The notes below the pieces were generated by a model. The model did not search any database. It was not told where the DNA came from and saw nothing but the letters and a program-made list of their open reading frames with translations. From assembly GCA_023091665.1 (NCBI GenBank), contig JALJCQ010000026.1:372001-436000 (forward strand): DNA of 64,000 nucleotides, written 5' to 3'. Source of the DNA: Pythium myriotylum (taxonomy: Eukaryota; Oomycota; Peronosporomycetes; Pythiales; Pythiaceae). Shown here piece by piece: positions 40,940 through 50,100 of this stretch (position 1 is the stretch's first letter; the number at the start of each line of letters is the position of its first letter). The position numbers and the translations under genes were made by a program.

Positions 40940-42538
40940 ATGACGTCGAGCCCAATTGAGCCACCGCGTCTCGGGCGATCGCTTTCGTCGGAGAAATGCC
41001 TCAAGTACAAGCACATCGTGGCGTCTATCGTGCAGGGCACGGTCGACGAGTACGCCGAACACATCGCGAGGAAAGTCAACGATCGCGTGGTCGACGCTGC
41101 GCGATGGAAGCTCATGAAAACACGAGACAATATCAAGGTCTACAAGTCAAGAGAGCCACTGCAGCCCAACGTTTTTGACGAACCAAACAGCGCGGTGCGA
41201 CGGCGCGCCAACTCGGATCGGTGGCTGCCACTAACCTCACTACTCTGCATCGGCTCGGTGGTCGGCTCACTTGAAGATGCGATCTACGGCGCCGCGACAC
41301 CTACCGAGCTCTCCGCAGCGGTTCGGACACTTCTGACGCAGGACGAATCCATGGAGCACCGCGTGCTTCATACCATCCAGAGTCCGACCATGGAGGATCC
41401 GCTCTCGTACGTCGCCCTCAAGTGGGGGCTGCGCACCTCTCGGGTCGCGAACATTATTCGCCCTCGCGATTTCGTATTCATCGAGGCCTCGGGCTTTCAT
41501 GATATGCCGCATCGGGGTGGCGTGGAGCGAGTGGGGTACTTCGTGCATCACTCGGTGGATCCCGTCGAAGTTGAGCCAGCAAGAATCGATGGTGTTACAC
41601 GCGCAAGGATCTCACTGTGCGCGATCTTCAGGCAGAAGGCGTGCGGCATTGTTGATGTTTACGTGACATTCACTTCGGATCCTGGTCCCAACTTGCACCC
41701 AGGACTGGCTGTGAGATCAGCAAGTCATACCTTACTCTCGCTAGCTAGTGTGATTGACTGCGCGCACAACAAGAAACTATCTTGGGCTGTGCGCTCAAGT
41801 TTACCTGCCAGGCCGACACGCAGGAGCTCCCACGGCAGTTGCAAGAACTGCTCCCGCTCGCTATCTTCGTTCAACACGATCTCATCGTGTGGCATTTGCC
41901 GTGAAGCAGTCTGTTCTCGTTGTGTAACGACGAAGAAGCTCATTGTGAGTGCAAATGAACAGAGAATTCGACAGAAGAATCTCACAGTTTGCAACAAATG
42001 TGTTACCAAGACTACACGCACACTCCCCGCGACCCAAGTAGCAGCCGATGAGTTTGTTATCAATTGCCGTGACCGCTTCGCGACCCCAACGAGCATCAAC
42101 TGGGCCCCAACACCAATGGTTGGGCCATCTCCGCAAACGAATGTGACACCGGCTCCGAGGTTCCAGTCCCCGGCGACCCTGTCACCCGATACACCTTTAC
42201 TCGAACCGAGTCTTCGACGCGTTGTCTCAGCGCCAACAGCCTCCTCCCGCGATAGAACTGTCACAGAACCCGTTGTTCGGTACACCAACGTATCGTCACC
42301 CATTCCTAGCGTAGCTAGTCCGACAGAGCCAGTCTCATCGCGGCAACAAGACGCGATGAAGCTTCTGCGGCAGATGACAGAGCTTCGGATGCGAACCGAA
42401 CGGACGCTCCAGATAATCGAACACACCAAGTCTATCAGTGGGGATTCAGCCCCCAATTCTCGGCGCGCGATGGTACCTGCCGAGCTCGAGACCTCTTCAC
42501 GCCGAGACGCATTGATGAGAAGCCTCTCGATAGCATGA
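40940..42538 (+). CDS. START/FYVE-like protein, member 14
   Basis: A 532-aa intronless gene starting MTSSPIEPPRLGRSLSSEKC. START-like boxes are KTRDNIKVYKSRE, GSVVGSLEDAIYGAATPTE (AIYG), ALKWGLRTSRVANII (GLKW is ALKW), RDFVFIEASGF, ERVGYFVHHSV and SDPGP (SDPGG lost). The FYVE-like finger is at about 300-352 (CKNC, CGIC, CSRC, CNKC). The long Ser/Thr/Pro-rich, non-acidic tail contains LRRVVSAP, as in member 11. The C-terminal box is KLLRQMTELRMRTERTLQII, lacking the TYxxT end. It is intact. Confidence 0.93.
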   Translation: MTSSPIEPPRLGRSLSSEKCLKYKHIVASIVQGTVDEYAEHIARKVNDRVVDAARWKLMKTRDNIKVYKSREPLQPNVFDEPNSAVRRRANSDRWLPLTSLLCIGSVVGSLEDAIYGAATPTELSAAVRTLLTQDESMEHRVLHTIQSPTMEDPLSYVALKWGLRTSRVANIIRPRDFVFIEASGFHDMPHRGGVERVGYFVHHSVDPVEVEPARIDGVTRARISLCAIFRQKACGIVDVYVTFTSDPGPNLHPGLAVRSASHTLLSLASVIDCAHNKKLSWAVRSSLPARPTRRSSHGSCKNCSRSLSSFNTISSCGICREAVCSRCVTTKKLIVSANEQRIRQKNLTVCNKCVTKTTRTLPATQVAADEFVINCRDRFATPTSINWAPTPMVGPSPQTNVTPAPRFQSPATLSPDTPLLEPSLRRVVSAPTASSRDRTVTEPVVRYTNVSSPIPSVASPTEPVSSRQQDAMKLLRQMTELRMRTERTLQIIEHTKSISGDSAPNSRRAMVPAELETSSRRDALMRSLSIA

Positions 42539-43330
42539 TGAGGGGATTATTGTATTGTACTAGAGTGGATCTTCGAGCATTTCAAATAGAACTATTTAAT
42601 TTCGTCTCCTGCAAAGATCCTCTTAAAGTTGTCTTATCCCAACAGGCACTGGATTTCGACCGCTCCATGGCTAGGCTCCATGCGAATAACAGTCAACTTC
42701 AACTGGAAACCGCACGACTTGCTGCGTCGCCAGCCACACGTATGCTTCCTGATAACCAACACGCTTATCTACCGTGATTACCGTCACGAGGAACAGTGAC
42801 TCAGTGCCTTAGTTCACACCGTCGATCTGTGAACGCTGTTTGTGCTTGAGATAAACATGGCAGCTTCCGCATCAGCACTGGAAGGCTGTCCAACTCGAGG
42901 CAAATCAAGGGATCATTCTTGAAACTGTTAAAGCCGATATACTAGTAAATATTTTTGATACGAATTATATACTATCTTATTTTGGTAAAATCGTGTAATT
43001 GTTTAATATAATATCCTTTCCTAATCATCAGAACGATATATATCTTGCCTAGACAAGACCTCTCGGTCAGCTCCAAAACATCCGGACCAGCAGGCGCTCG
43101 TCTTGTGTGTGGCTTTGAAGCCTCTTGTTCATTCACACCCCATTGTCCACCCCAAGACATCGATCTGCCTAACAATCTGGCCATGACATCCAGATATTAT
43201 ATCTGACATCCTCCACACAAGGGCTTCAGACTATCAAGCGCTTGCTGGCGTCACGGGGCAAGTTGCACTTGGGAGTCAGCGCCCCTTCTCCAAATGGATG
43301 ACCGATGATGCTCGCCGTGTTCCATCCAAG
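42539..43330. other. 790-bp intergenic region, AT-rich core
   Basis: It contains an AT-rich stretch at about 42930-43050 and no recognised gene. A short frame at 42535-42777 has a weakly coiled-coil-like end but no family signature. Confidence 0.5.
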
Positions 43331-43344
43331 TCACTATACAATTT
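43331..43344 (+). promoter_or_regulatory. Inr/FPR core promoter of member 15
   Basis: TCACTATACAATTT matches Inr plus FPR except for one Y position. It lies 28 nt before the ATG at 43373. Confidence 0.7.
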
Positions 43345-43372
43345 GCTATCTCGGTAGCAACTACTCGCAATC

Positions 43373-44557
43373 ATGGTAGCAGCCTCCATGACCACACCAC
43401 GGCTCGAGCAGCCTCTGTCTCCTGAGAAATGCTGCAAATACGAGGACCTCGCTCAGTCAGTCGTCCAGAAAACGATCGACCAGTACGCCGACTATATTGG
43501 CACGCGTGTGAGCGATCGCCGCGTAGATCCAAAGAAGTGGAGTTTGCTCAAGACTCGAAAGAATCTGAAGATCTACAAGACAAGAGAGGGAAATGAGCCC
43601 GGCGTACTTGTAGGGTCTCCTGGTATCAAACGCCACCGCTACAATGCGGAGCAATGGGATCCTCTGTCCAGCCTCCTCTGTGTCGGCTCATTCGTTGGAT
43701 CTGTTGAAGACGCGATGTACGGAACGATCACACCAACCGAACTCTCCATGGTGACGCGATCGATGCTCATCCACGACGAGTTTATCCAGCACCGCGTCCT
43801 TCAAGATATCCACTTGCCAACGATGGACGAGCCGTTCCGGTATGTTGGTCTCAAGTGGGCTCTCCGGTCATCCCAGGTATCCGGTATCGTCCGTCCTCGC
43901 GATCTCGTGTACATTGAAGCGACAGGATTCCGCGACATGGAGCACCGCGGCACGAGTGAGCGTGTCGGTTACACCGTGTGCCACTCCGTAGACCCGCTCG
44001 AGCTCGAGCCTGCGCGAACTGACCGCGCTATCCGCGCACGATGGTCAATGTGCTCGATCTACCGGCAAAAGCCATGCGGCATCGTTGACGTGTATATCAC
44101 GGTCACCTCCGATCCAAGTGGTAACCTTGCACCGAGACTGGCAATCAAGTCGGCGGCGACTTCACTGATTGCGGCCGCCGATGTGATGGAGTGCTCCCTC
44201 AACAAGAAACTCGCGTGGGCGTACCAGTCGGGCGCGTTTCCGATTGCCAAGAAAAGCATCAGCCCCAGTGGGTCTTGTCAAGACTGCGCACGTCCTGGAT
44301 CCACGTTCCACCCGCTGGGCACCTGTGGGATCTGCAAGTCGACCGCCTGTTCGCGGTGCCTGACGACGAGGAAGCTGGCTCTCGGCGTTCGCGTGGACGA
44401 GATCCAGCACCGTGCGATCCACGTCTGCGCGAGCTGCGTGTGGCGAGCGAGCCGAAAGGTCGACGCTGTGCAAGTCGCCGCCGAAGAATACGTCGTGGAC
44501 CGCAGGAATCGCGAGCTGCAGACCAACTTCGGGCTCGAATGTAAGGGCTTGGTCTGA
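43373..44557 (+). CDS. START/FYVE-like protein, member 15, lacking the C-terminal tail
   Basis: A 394-aa gene (MVAASMTTPRLEQPLSPEKC; an ATG at 43388 is also possible). All START-like boxes are intact: KTRKNLKIYKTRE, GSFVGSVEDAMYGTITPTE, GLKWALRSSQVSGIV, RDLVYIEATGF, ERVGYTVCHSV, SDPSG, NKKLAW. The FYVE-like finger is at about 301-353 (CQDC, CGIC, CSRC, CASC). It stops about 40 residues after the finger (RNRELQTNFGLECKGLV), so the variable tail and the LLRQM box are absent. No trace of the box is visible downstream to 45027. It may be a truncated copy or a functional short form. Confidence 0.9.
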   Translation: MVAASMTTPRLEQPLSPEKCCKYEDLAQSVVQKTIDQYADYIGTRVSDRRVDPKKWSLLKTRKNLKIYKTREGNEPGVLVGSPGIKRHRYNAEQWDPLSSLLCVGSFVGSVEDAMYGTITPTELSMVTRSMLIHDEFIQHRVLQDIHLPTMDEPFRYVGLKWALRSSQVSGIVRPRDLVYIEATGFRDMEHRGTSERVGYTVCHSVDPLELEPARTDRAIRARWSMCSIYRQKPCGIVDVYITVTSDPSGNLAPRLAIKSAATSLIAAADVMECSLNKKLAWAYQSGAFPIAKKSISPSGSCQDCARPGSTFHPLGTCGICKSTACSRCLTTRKLALGVRVDEIQHRAIHVCASCVWRASRKVDAVQVAAEEYVVDRRNRELQTNFGLECKGLV

Positions 44558-45027
44558 GCTCGTGGGTAAACTATGAAATCGTATTGTTGCCTTTCGGTAT
44601 CGGTTCACGTAGTGTTCAATTGTTGTTATTTCAGTTTAGGAGATGGCTACACGGCATGTGATTAGTAGACTGAGCGCTGCACTCGCGAGTGTTGTGTCTT
44701 CTCTCGACTGGTGACTTGTGGCCGACTAGCAATCGCGAACAGACCCGAAGACCACAGCAAACACGCGAGAGCGTTCGAAGTGGCCTCGCGTGTCCGTCGT
44801 GAAGAGGAAATTTTCATCAATTTTGTTGAATTAACAAAGAAAATACTGGATGGATGTTGGGCGCCGTGGAAGAGGAACCCTCGCTCTTCGATCAGATCAG
44901 GCGTCGATTACTCTCCCGGAGAGATGAGCATTTAACGCGTGGCCGTTCCATGTGCATGACACAGACATTTCTCCCTCCCAATGTCCTGCGGTCGAAGCGA
45001 GAGGTCAGAACTGAACGCGTTTCCGAC
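44558..45027. other. 470-bp intergenic region
   Basis: I see no gene. The open frame of member 16 extends back to 44854, but that leader has no family similarity and the MKVPL start at 45028 aligns with subfamily B. Confidence 0.5.
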
Positions 45028-46506
45028 ATGAAAGTCCCGCTCGAAACCGAGCCGTTCAAGCCGGTGGTGTTATCTCCGGAACAAGGCCGACGCCTCGCGT
45101 GGCTCGCGGACGAGATCGTCAACGACACGCTCGCCGAGTACGATGACTTCGCTCTCGTTCACCACCGCAAACTCTCACCAAAGGCGTGGAAATCGGTCAT
45201 GACCCGCGAGAATGTCACAATCTACAAACGCATCGGCAATAAAGATCTCGGTGGGTGTACGCCGGATATCTCACTTGTCGACACGTCGAGTGAGCCACGT
45301 ACTATACACTGGCGCGTGCCTGGTGTTGTCGGGCTCGGCTCGTTGGTCGGAACAATGGATGACCTGCTGTATGGATGGCTCGCGCTGGACGACACTGAGT
45401 CACGAATCCGATCTTACTACATCAAAGACGAAGCAGTCGACGGCCGTGTATTGAATGTGGTGTGCCGGCCGACAGAAAGCGATCCGCTGCGCGTTCTCCT
45501 CGTTCGCTGGCAGTTGTTCGTGCAACCGATTCACCGCCTCGGAGTTTCACCTCGAGACGTCGTCAACATGGAGAGCATCGGCACGCGCGTACTTCCGAAC
45601 GGAGAACGACTGGGCTATATTTGCGTCCAGTCAGTTGATGTACCAGGTTGCGACGAGTTGCGGTCGCTCGGCATCGTGCGCTGCAAGTTTTCAAGCTGCT
45701 TCTTGTTTCGCGATTGTGGAAACGGTTCGATCGATTTATTCATGCGCGGATTCATCGATCCTGGCGGTCGTCTAGGCGATACGATCGCCATCTTCTCCAT
45801 GTGCGTGAGTCTCATTACGTCCTGGCGACTGATCATTGCCGGCCAAAACAAGAAACTCGCGTGGGTGGTTCGTAAGGCCCGACATTCCGGGCCACTTAGT
45901 CAAGCCACATCAGCCAGTAACACAGTTTGCTTAGTTTGCACTTCAAAAAAGAGCGATTCTTGGGGTTCAATACGTTGCGAGGCTTGCTTCCGTCGAGTTT
46001 GCAAGCGCTGCTTTGGTCGTCACAAGCTCGTCTTCGCAGAACCCTCGGGGCAACTACAGAGAGTGAGTTCAAGCGTTTGTAAATCATGCGCTCTCGTTGT
46101 GGCGAAATCTAGTGCACGACATGTGGCCTCTTGTGAGCAAGGTTCTCTTCCATATACCGGTAGCACTCGGATCTCGTCCTATAACCGAGATACGCTGTCA
46201 TCAATTGGAACTGTATCAAGCAGTCACGACCCTGATATCATCGACATGACGAGTCCATACGGCCCAGTACTGGAGGAAGTAAGCTCAAGCTGTTGCAGTG
46301 AGTTCTCTCAGCTTAGTGTTGACATCCTTCCATCTCCAGAAGAAATACAAATTGCACAACGAAGAGACGGTGAGGCGAGTGCTGCATTTGAAAGTGATCA
46401 ACTAAAAGCGTGGCTGGAGGAAAAGGGTGTTGATGTGGCAGACGAAGAAGCGTCACTGGTGACCAGACACAAGGCAAAAGTTGATGTACAGCATTCACTC
46501 GCCTGA
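45028..46506 (+). CDS. START/FYVE-like protein, member 16 (divergent, subfamily B)
   Basis: 492 aa from MKVPLETEPFKPVVLSPEQG. The frame is open back to 44854, but this ATG aligns with the MKFPL start of subfamily B. It is the most diverged START-like domain of the + block: MTRENVTIYKRIG, GSLVGTMDDLLYGW, VRWQLFVQPIHRLGVSPRDV in place of GLKW...RDLVYVEASG, ERLGYICVQSV and IDPGG. NKKLAW is kept. The FYVE-like finger is at about 299-352 (CLVC, CEAC, CKRC, CKSC). The tail is acidic and Ser-rich, ending in a charged segment (LKAWLEEKGVDVADEEA) with no clear LLRQM box. The whole frame is open, and all eight Cys are present, so it looks functional but specialised. Confidence 0.9.
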   Translation: MKVPLETEPFKPVVLSPEQGRRLAWLADEIVNDTLAEYDDFALVHHRKLSPKAWKSVMTRENVTIYKRIGNKDLGGCTPDISLVDTSSEPRTIHWRVPGVVGLGSLVGTMDDLLYGWLALDDTESRIRSYYIKDEAVDGRVLNVVCRPTESDPLRVLLVRWQLFVQPIHRLGVSPRDVVNMESIGTRVLPNGERLGYICVQSVDVPGCDELRSLGIVRCKFSSCFLFRDCGNGSIDLFMRGFIDPGGRLGDTIAIFSMCVSLITSWRLIIAGQNKKLAWVVRKARHSGPLSQATSASNTVCLVCTSKKSDSWGSIRCEACFRRVCKRCFGRHKLVFAEPSGQLQRVSSSVCKSCALVVAKSSARHVASCEQGSLPYTGSTRISSYNRDTLSSIGTVSSSHDPDIIDMTSPYGPVLEEVSSSCCSEFSQLSVDILPSPEEIQIAQRRDGEASAAFESDQLKAWLEEKGVDVADEEASLVTRHKAKVDVQHSLA

Positions 46507-48055
46507 TTCGTGGACTGAATAGTGGATCGCACAAGACTTCGAGAACGACAAGGAGAGGCAAGATGAGATTTTGTCATTATTCCGCTGGAAGTCGATAGAA
46601 GAAGTACACGTGGATTCTCATTGAAACGAACCTGCAGAAGCACGATCGCATTTCGCGCTAGTAATTGTCCAAAACCAACATACTTCTCGGAAAAAGTAGC
46701 CGCATTAACGTTCTTCAACCAAGCATGAATAAAAGAGTGGCATTGCATCCACGAAAAAAAAGGATGATCCATCAAGAGAATTCTCGCCTTCATGTACGTG
46801 GACACAACGGGCTTCTTCTTCATCAACAAGGATGAGAGCATTTCTCTTAACGCAATGATGAAAAATTTTGAGCTGGAATGGCGTTGATCAGTGAGCCGCA
46901 ATGATTGCGCTCCGGTGAAAGTAGCTCGTAAAGAGGAAATTTCGGCGACGCCTATACGTCTTCTGTCATGATGCGAGTGGCCATACGACTGATTCGACAG
47001 TATCTGTGACCCAGACAAATCTGTGCATTTGAGGCGCACGTTCTTCCAGATGCACCTCCTTGCAAAGCTTTTTCAGCAGTTTTATTTGCAACGATGAGTG
47101 TTGGTACCGGTACGTATCGCTAAACATGCGCGAGTGAAAGAAGATCGAGCGGAAGCACGTACTTGTGTGGAACATCGTGGAAGCACGTACTTGAACATGG
47201 AGAGCACAAGATCGAGAGGAGATGATTATGCCTCCATCTCCTTTGGAATAATGTGAACATATTTGCAAACTCTGGCGTTCTTCAAGGAAGCACGCACCAA
47301 GCGTGCACAAATCCACGAGCAGCTGTGCGACCTTCACCAAGGAACGCCTTCCGTGCCTCCAGCAGACTTTCACGCGGAGATCTTACACTACGCGTGAGTA
47401 AACCAAGCAGCAAATCCAAATCTGCACCCTCTTGAGACATTACTGTTGAATCGATCGAAGTCAATTGCACCGTCATCGCGGAAAGAGCCTATGCAGAACG
47501 GATAGCAACCACAAATCTGCACGTGAGCCTGGAGAGGGAGAACTCTACGCGGAAAGAAACAGAGTAGGCAGACAAGATATTCTCCCAAAAATTGAAATCA
47601 AGCCAAAAGCGCAGAAAGAGCGTATCGCAATGTCACACGCAATCCTCATGTGGTCTCAGCAAGCTGGTGCACGTTGTAAAACTCGCGCTTTTTGGTTGAT
47701 CTACCGAACTGAATGGAATAAGCGATGCCGAAAGTGTCCACTTGTTCCTGGATGGAACGATGGCGGCCGTCAGTGGCGTTATCCTTCGTCACCAAATCGG
47801 CCAAGCAGTGTCCAGTTGGGTCCAGAGCGGAACCCCACACCGGATCGACCGGTGATGCCAGAAACTCACTTGAAGGTGGGACTCCACCCGGTGGAGATGG
47901 ACGGGCTTTGTCAAACAGCCACGGCGGCTCTCCAACCCAAGCGTTCGAGTTCAGACAAGAGCATTGACACCGATTCTCGGGTTCATGGCTGCTCCTTACC
48001 CTATTGTAGCCGCCGTCTGTCCAGTCCCTCGGTTGTATTTCGCGTCTCCGTCTCT
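46507..48055. other. 1.5-kb intergenic region
   Basis: It contains a 15-bp direct repeat GGAAGCACGTACTTG at 47151 and 47179 (28-bp spacing), with a related AAGGAAGCACGCACC at 47284. On the - strand an AT-richer frame (46398-47039) overlaps the end of member 16. I recognise no domain in it and cannot exclude a decayed transposon. Confidence 0.45.
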
Positions 48056-48069
48056 CCATTTCTCCATTT
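48056..48069 (+). promoter_or_regulatory. Inr/FPR core promoter of member 17
   Basis: CCATTTCTCCATTT matches Inr plus FPR with one internal mismatch. It lies 15 nt before the ATG at 48085. Confidence 0.65.
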
Positions 48070-48084
48070 GCCACCTCATGAACT

Positions 48085-49407
48085 ATGAAGTTCCCTCTAC
48101 GCGAACGGCCGTACTCGAAGGTTCGTCTCACGAACCAGCAATGCGACGACTTTGAGCGGCTCGCAGAAGCCGTCGTTGAAGCCACACTGGACGAGTACAG
48201 ACGCTTCGTCTCCACCGACAAACGCGTGTTGAGCAGGAAGATCTGGAAGCCTATTCGCACAAGCGAGAGCGTCACCGTGTACAAGCAAATTGCTCGTGAG
48301 CCACGAATGATCTCCAGCGTCAAGGCGCGTCAACCGGCTGAGGACATGTCCTGGAAAATGCCCAAGGTCGTGGCCGCGGGCAGGCTTGCTGGCTCGCTCG
48401 ACGATATCATGTACGGCGTCGTCACGCCCGACGCGCCGTCCATCGCCGTCAAGACCTCGTACGTAAACGACGAATTGCTCGACAGCGCCGTCCTGCACAA
48501 GATTCGCGGCGCGACACCGCAGGATCCGTTCCGATATATCGGACTCAAGTGGATCGTCAAGGGCCACGCGCCAGTGGTCAAGGCTGTCGTGCAGCCACGC
48601 GACTTCGTCTTCGTCGAGTCGACTGGGACGACCGATCTACCCGGAGGAACTCGGCTCGGGTACCACGCGATCCACTCGGTCGAGCTGCCGCAGTGCGGAG
48701 AGCTCACCGCGCACTCGATCACCCGCGCTCGCCTCTCGAACTGCTACTTGTACCACCAGCTCAACCCAGGCATCGTCGAGACCTACATGATGACGTACGG
48801 CGAGCCCGGCGGCAATCCGCCGATCGCGATCGCGATTCTCTCGGGCGCCAACTCGCTCATCGGCAACTGGAAGGCTATGTGGTGTGCGCAGAACAAGAAG
48901 CTCGCGTGGCTCTTGGAGGACGATCTCGCGCGCCGCCGATTCCGCGCGGCGTCTGGAGCCGCGTCCACTACCGACCTCTTCTACGAGCCGCAGCGCCGCT
49001 GCTGCAATGTCTGCGGCAAGTTCGATCGGTCGTTCCGGGCGATCAAGAGCTGCCAACTGTGCACCGCGTCGGTGTGTTCGCGCTGCCGCATCGCACGCAA
49101 GCTCAGCTCGGCCGACGCGAGTCTCAAGCTCACGCAGCGCGTCGTTGAGGTGTGCAAAAGCTGCGTCGGGAGAGTGGCCGCGGCGGACGCGAGGGAGATC
49201 GCGTTCGCGCAGTACGCGTCGGTCGATCGGAGAGAAAGAGTAGTAGCGAGCGCGAAACGCCGAGTGGTCTCCAGGAGATCGGACGCAACGCTCTCGGGAA
49301 CGCTGCGGTATTTGGAGTTGGACTCGAGCTACTCGAGCCTCGACGAGCGGTCAGTGAATGGCACGTTCCTGGTTGCAACGCCGACCGTGGAGACCATCGA
49401 CGACTGA
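48085..49407 (+). CDS. START/FYVE-like protein, member 17, with early stop before its conserved tail
   Basis: 440 aa from MKFPLRERPYSKVRLTNQQC, a typical subfamily B start. START-like boxes are RTSESVTVYKQIA, GRLAGSLDDIMYGVVTPDA, GLKWIVKGHAPVVKAVV, RDFVFVESTG, TRLGYHAIHSV, GEPGG and NKKLAW. The FYVE-like finger is at about 305-359 (CNVC, CQLC, CSRC, CKSC). The frame ends at TGA (49405-49407) after TIDD. The same frame then stays open for 67 more codons to a TAA at 49609-49611 and encodes the conserved box (see next entry). Either a nonsense mutation, stop readthrough, or a very short intron would explain this. I rate a recent nonsense change most likely. Confidence 0.9.
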   Translation: MKFPLRERPYSKVRLTNQQCDDFERLAEAVVEATLDEYRRFVSTDKRVLSRKIWKPIRTSESVTVYKQIAREPRMISSVKARQPAEDMSWKMPKVVAAGRLAGSLDDIMYGVVTPDAPSIAVKTSYVNDELLDSAVLHKIRGATPQDPFRYIGLKWIVKGHAPVVKAVVQPRDFVFVESTGTTDLPGGTRLGYHAIHSVELPQCGELTAHSITRARLSNCYLYHQLNPGIVETYMMTYGEPGGNPPIAIAILSGANSLIGNWKAMWCAQNKKLAWLLEDDLARRRFRAASGAASTTDLFYEPQRRCCNVCGKFDRSFRAIKSCQLCTASVCSRCRIARKLSSADASLKLTQRVVEVCKSCVGRVAAADAREIAFAQYASVDRRERVVASAKRRVVSRRSDATLSGTLRYLELDSSYSSLDERSVNGTFLVATPTVETIDD

Positions 49408-49611
49408 GCGCGAGCGCAGACGCGTGGCTCACAGGCAGGCCACAGCGTCGACTCCCAGGCAGGCCGTAGCGTCGACTCGGCCGAGCTGCTTCTCCAGATG
49501 CAGACGCTCTGTCTCGCCGCCGAGGAAACGTACCACTACACGGCGCTGACGGCGAGCCGAGTCCGCGAAGCGACCGCGAGGAGTCTTAGCGACCGGAGAG
49601 GCATCGAGTAA
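49408..49611 (+). pseudogene. in-frame C-terminal tail of member 17 beyond the TGA
   Basis: It is in the same frame as 48085-49407. It encodes AELLLQMQTLCLAAEETYHY and a basic end, the counterpart of LLxQMxxLRxxAExTY in other copies, then TAA. Before it lie two 24-bp tandem units (49433-49456 and 49457-49480, CAGGCAGGCCRYAGCGTCGA), giving a repeated QAGxSVDS. The tail would be lost from the 440-aa product. Confidence 0.8.
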
Positions 49612-50100
49612 GAGACCTGGAAATGTCCACTTGTCGTATTGATACACCACCATGCATGCATACAGTACGTGCTGGATTCTTGAGGAAGTCATCCGCGTGT
49701 GGTGGCGCAACCATCCGCGACAGAGATGCTCCATGCGCTGCATCGGGCCCATCTGTGGGGGAGCGAGGGAAGGACTCTGATCGGCGAGGTCCGTTCTGCC
49801 TCCGCTCTGGTTCGCCAGCAGAAAAGATCTCGGGAGCGTCTCAGCATCACCACCACCACGGCGCCAGCTGCGCTGCCCTCCCTCCCCCTCCCTGCGCCTT
49901 CCACCTCGACTCGACATGGACGTTGTCTTGGATTTGCTGACGCCATCTAAGTTCGAACGCCAGCTGCGCGTGACTCGCATCCACGTGGCTTCGTTTCGAT
50001 TTCGATTTCGATGGAGAGCGAGCGAGGGGGAGAGTGAGAGCGAGAGAGGAGGAGGGAGAGCTCCAGTGCCCAATTTGGTTCGAGCAGCGAGAGCGCACGG
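49612..50100. other. 490-bp intergenic region
   Basis: It contains three TTTCGA units (49994-50011) and a purine-rich GA tract (50013-50060). A partial promoter match (GTGCCCAATTTGG, near 50066) lies about 25 nt before the next start. Confidence 0.5.

Noticed and set aside
49354..49439. Short intron removing the TGA of member 17
   Set aside because: The only phase-compatible GT-AG pair I found (49365-49439) has a poor donor, and the family is otherwise intronless. It is kept only as a remote alternative.
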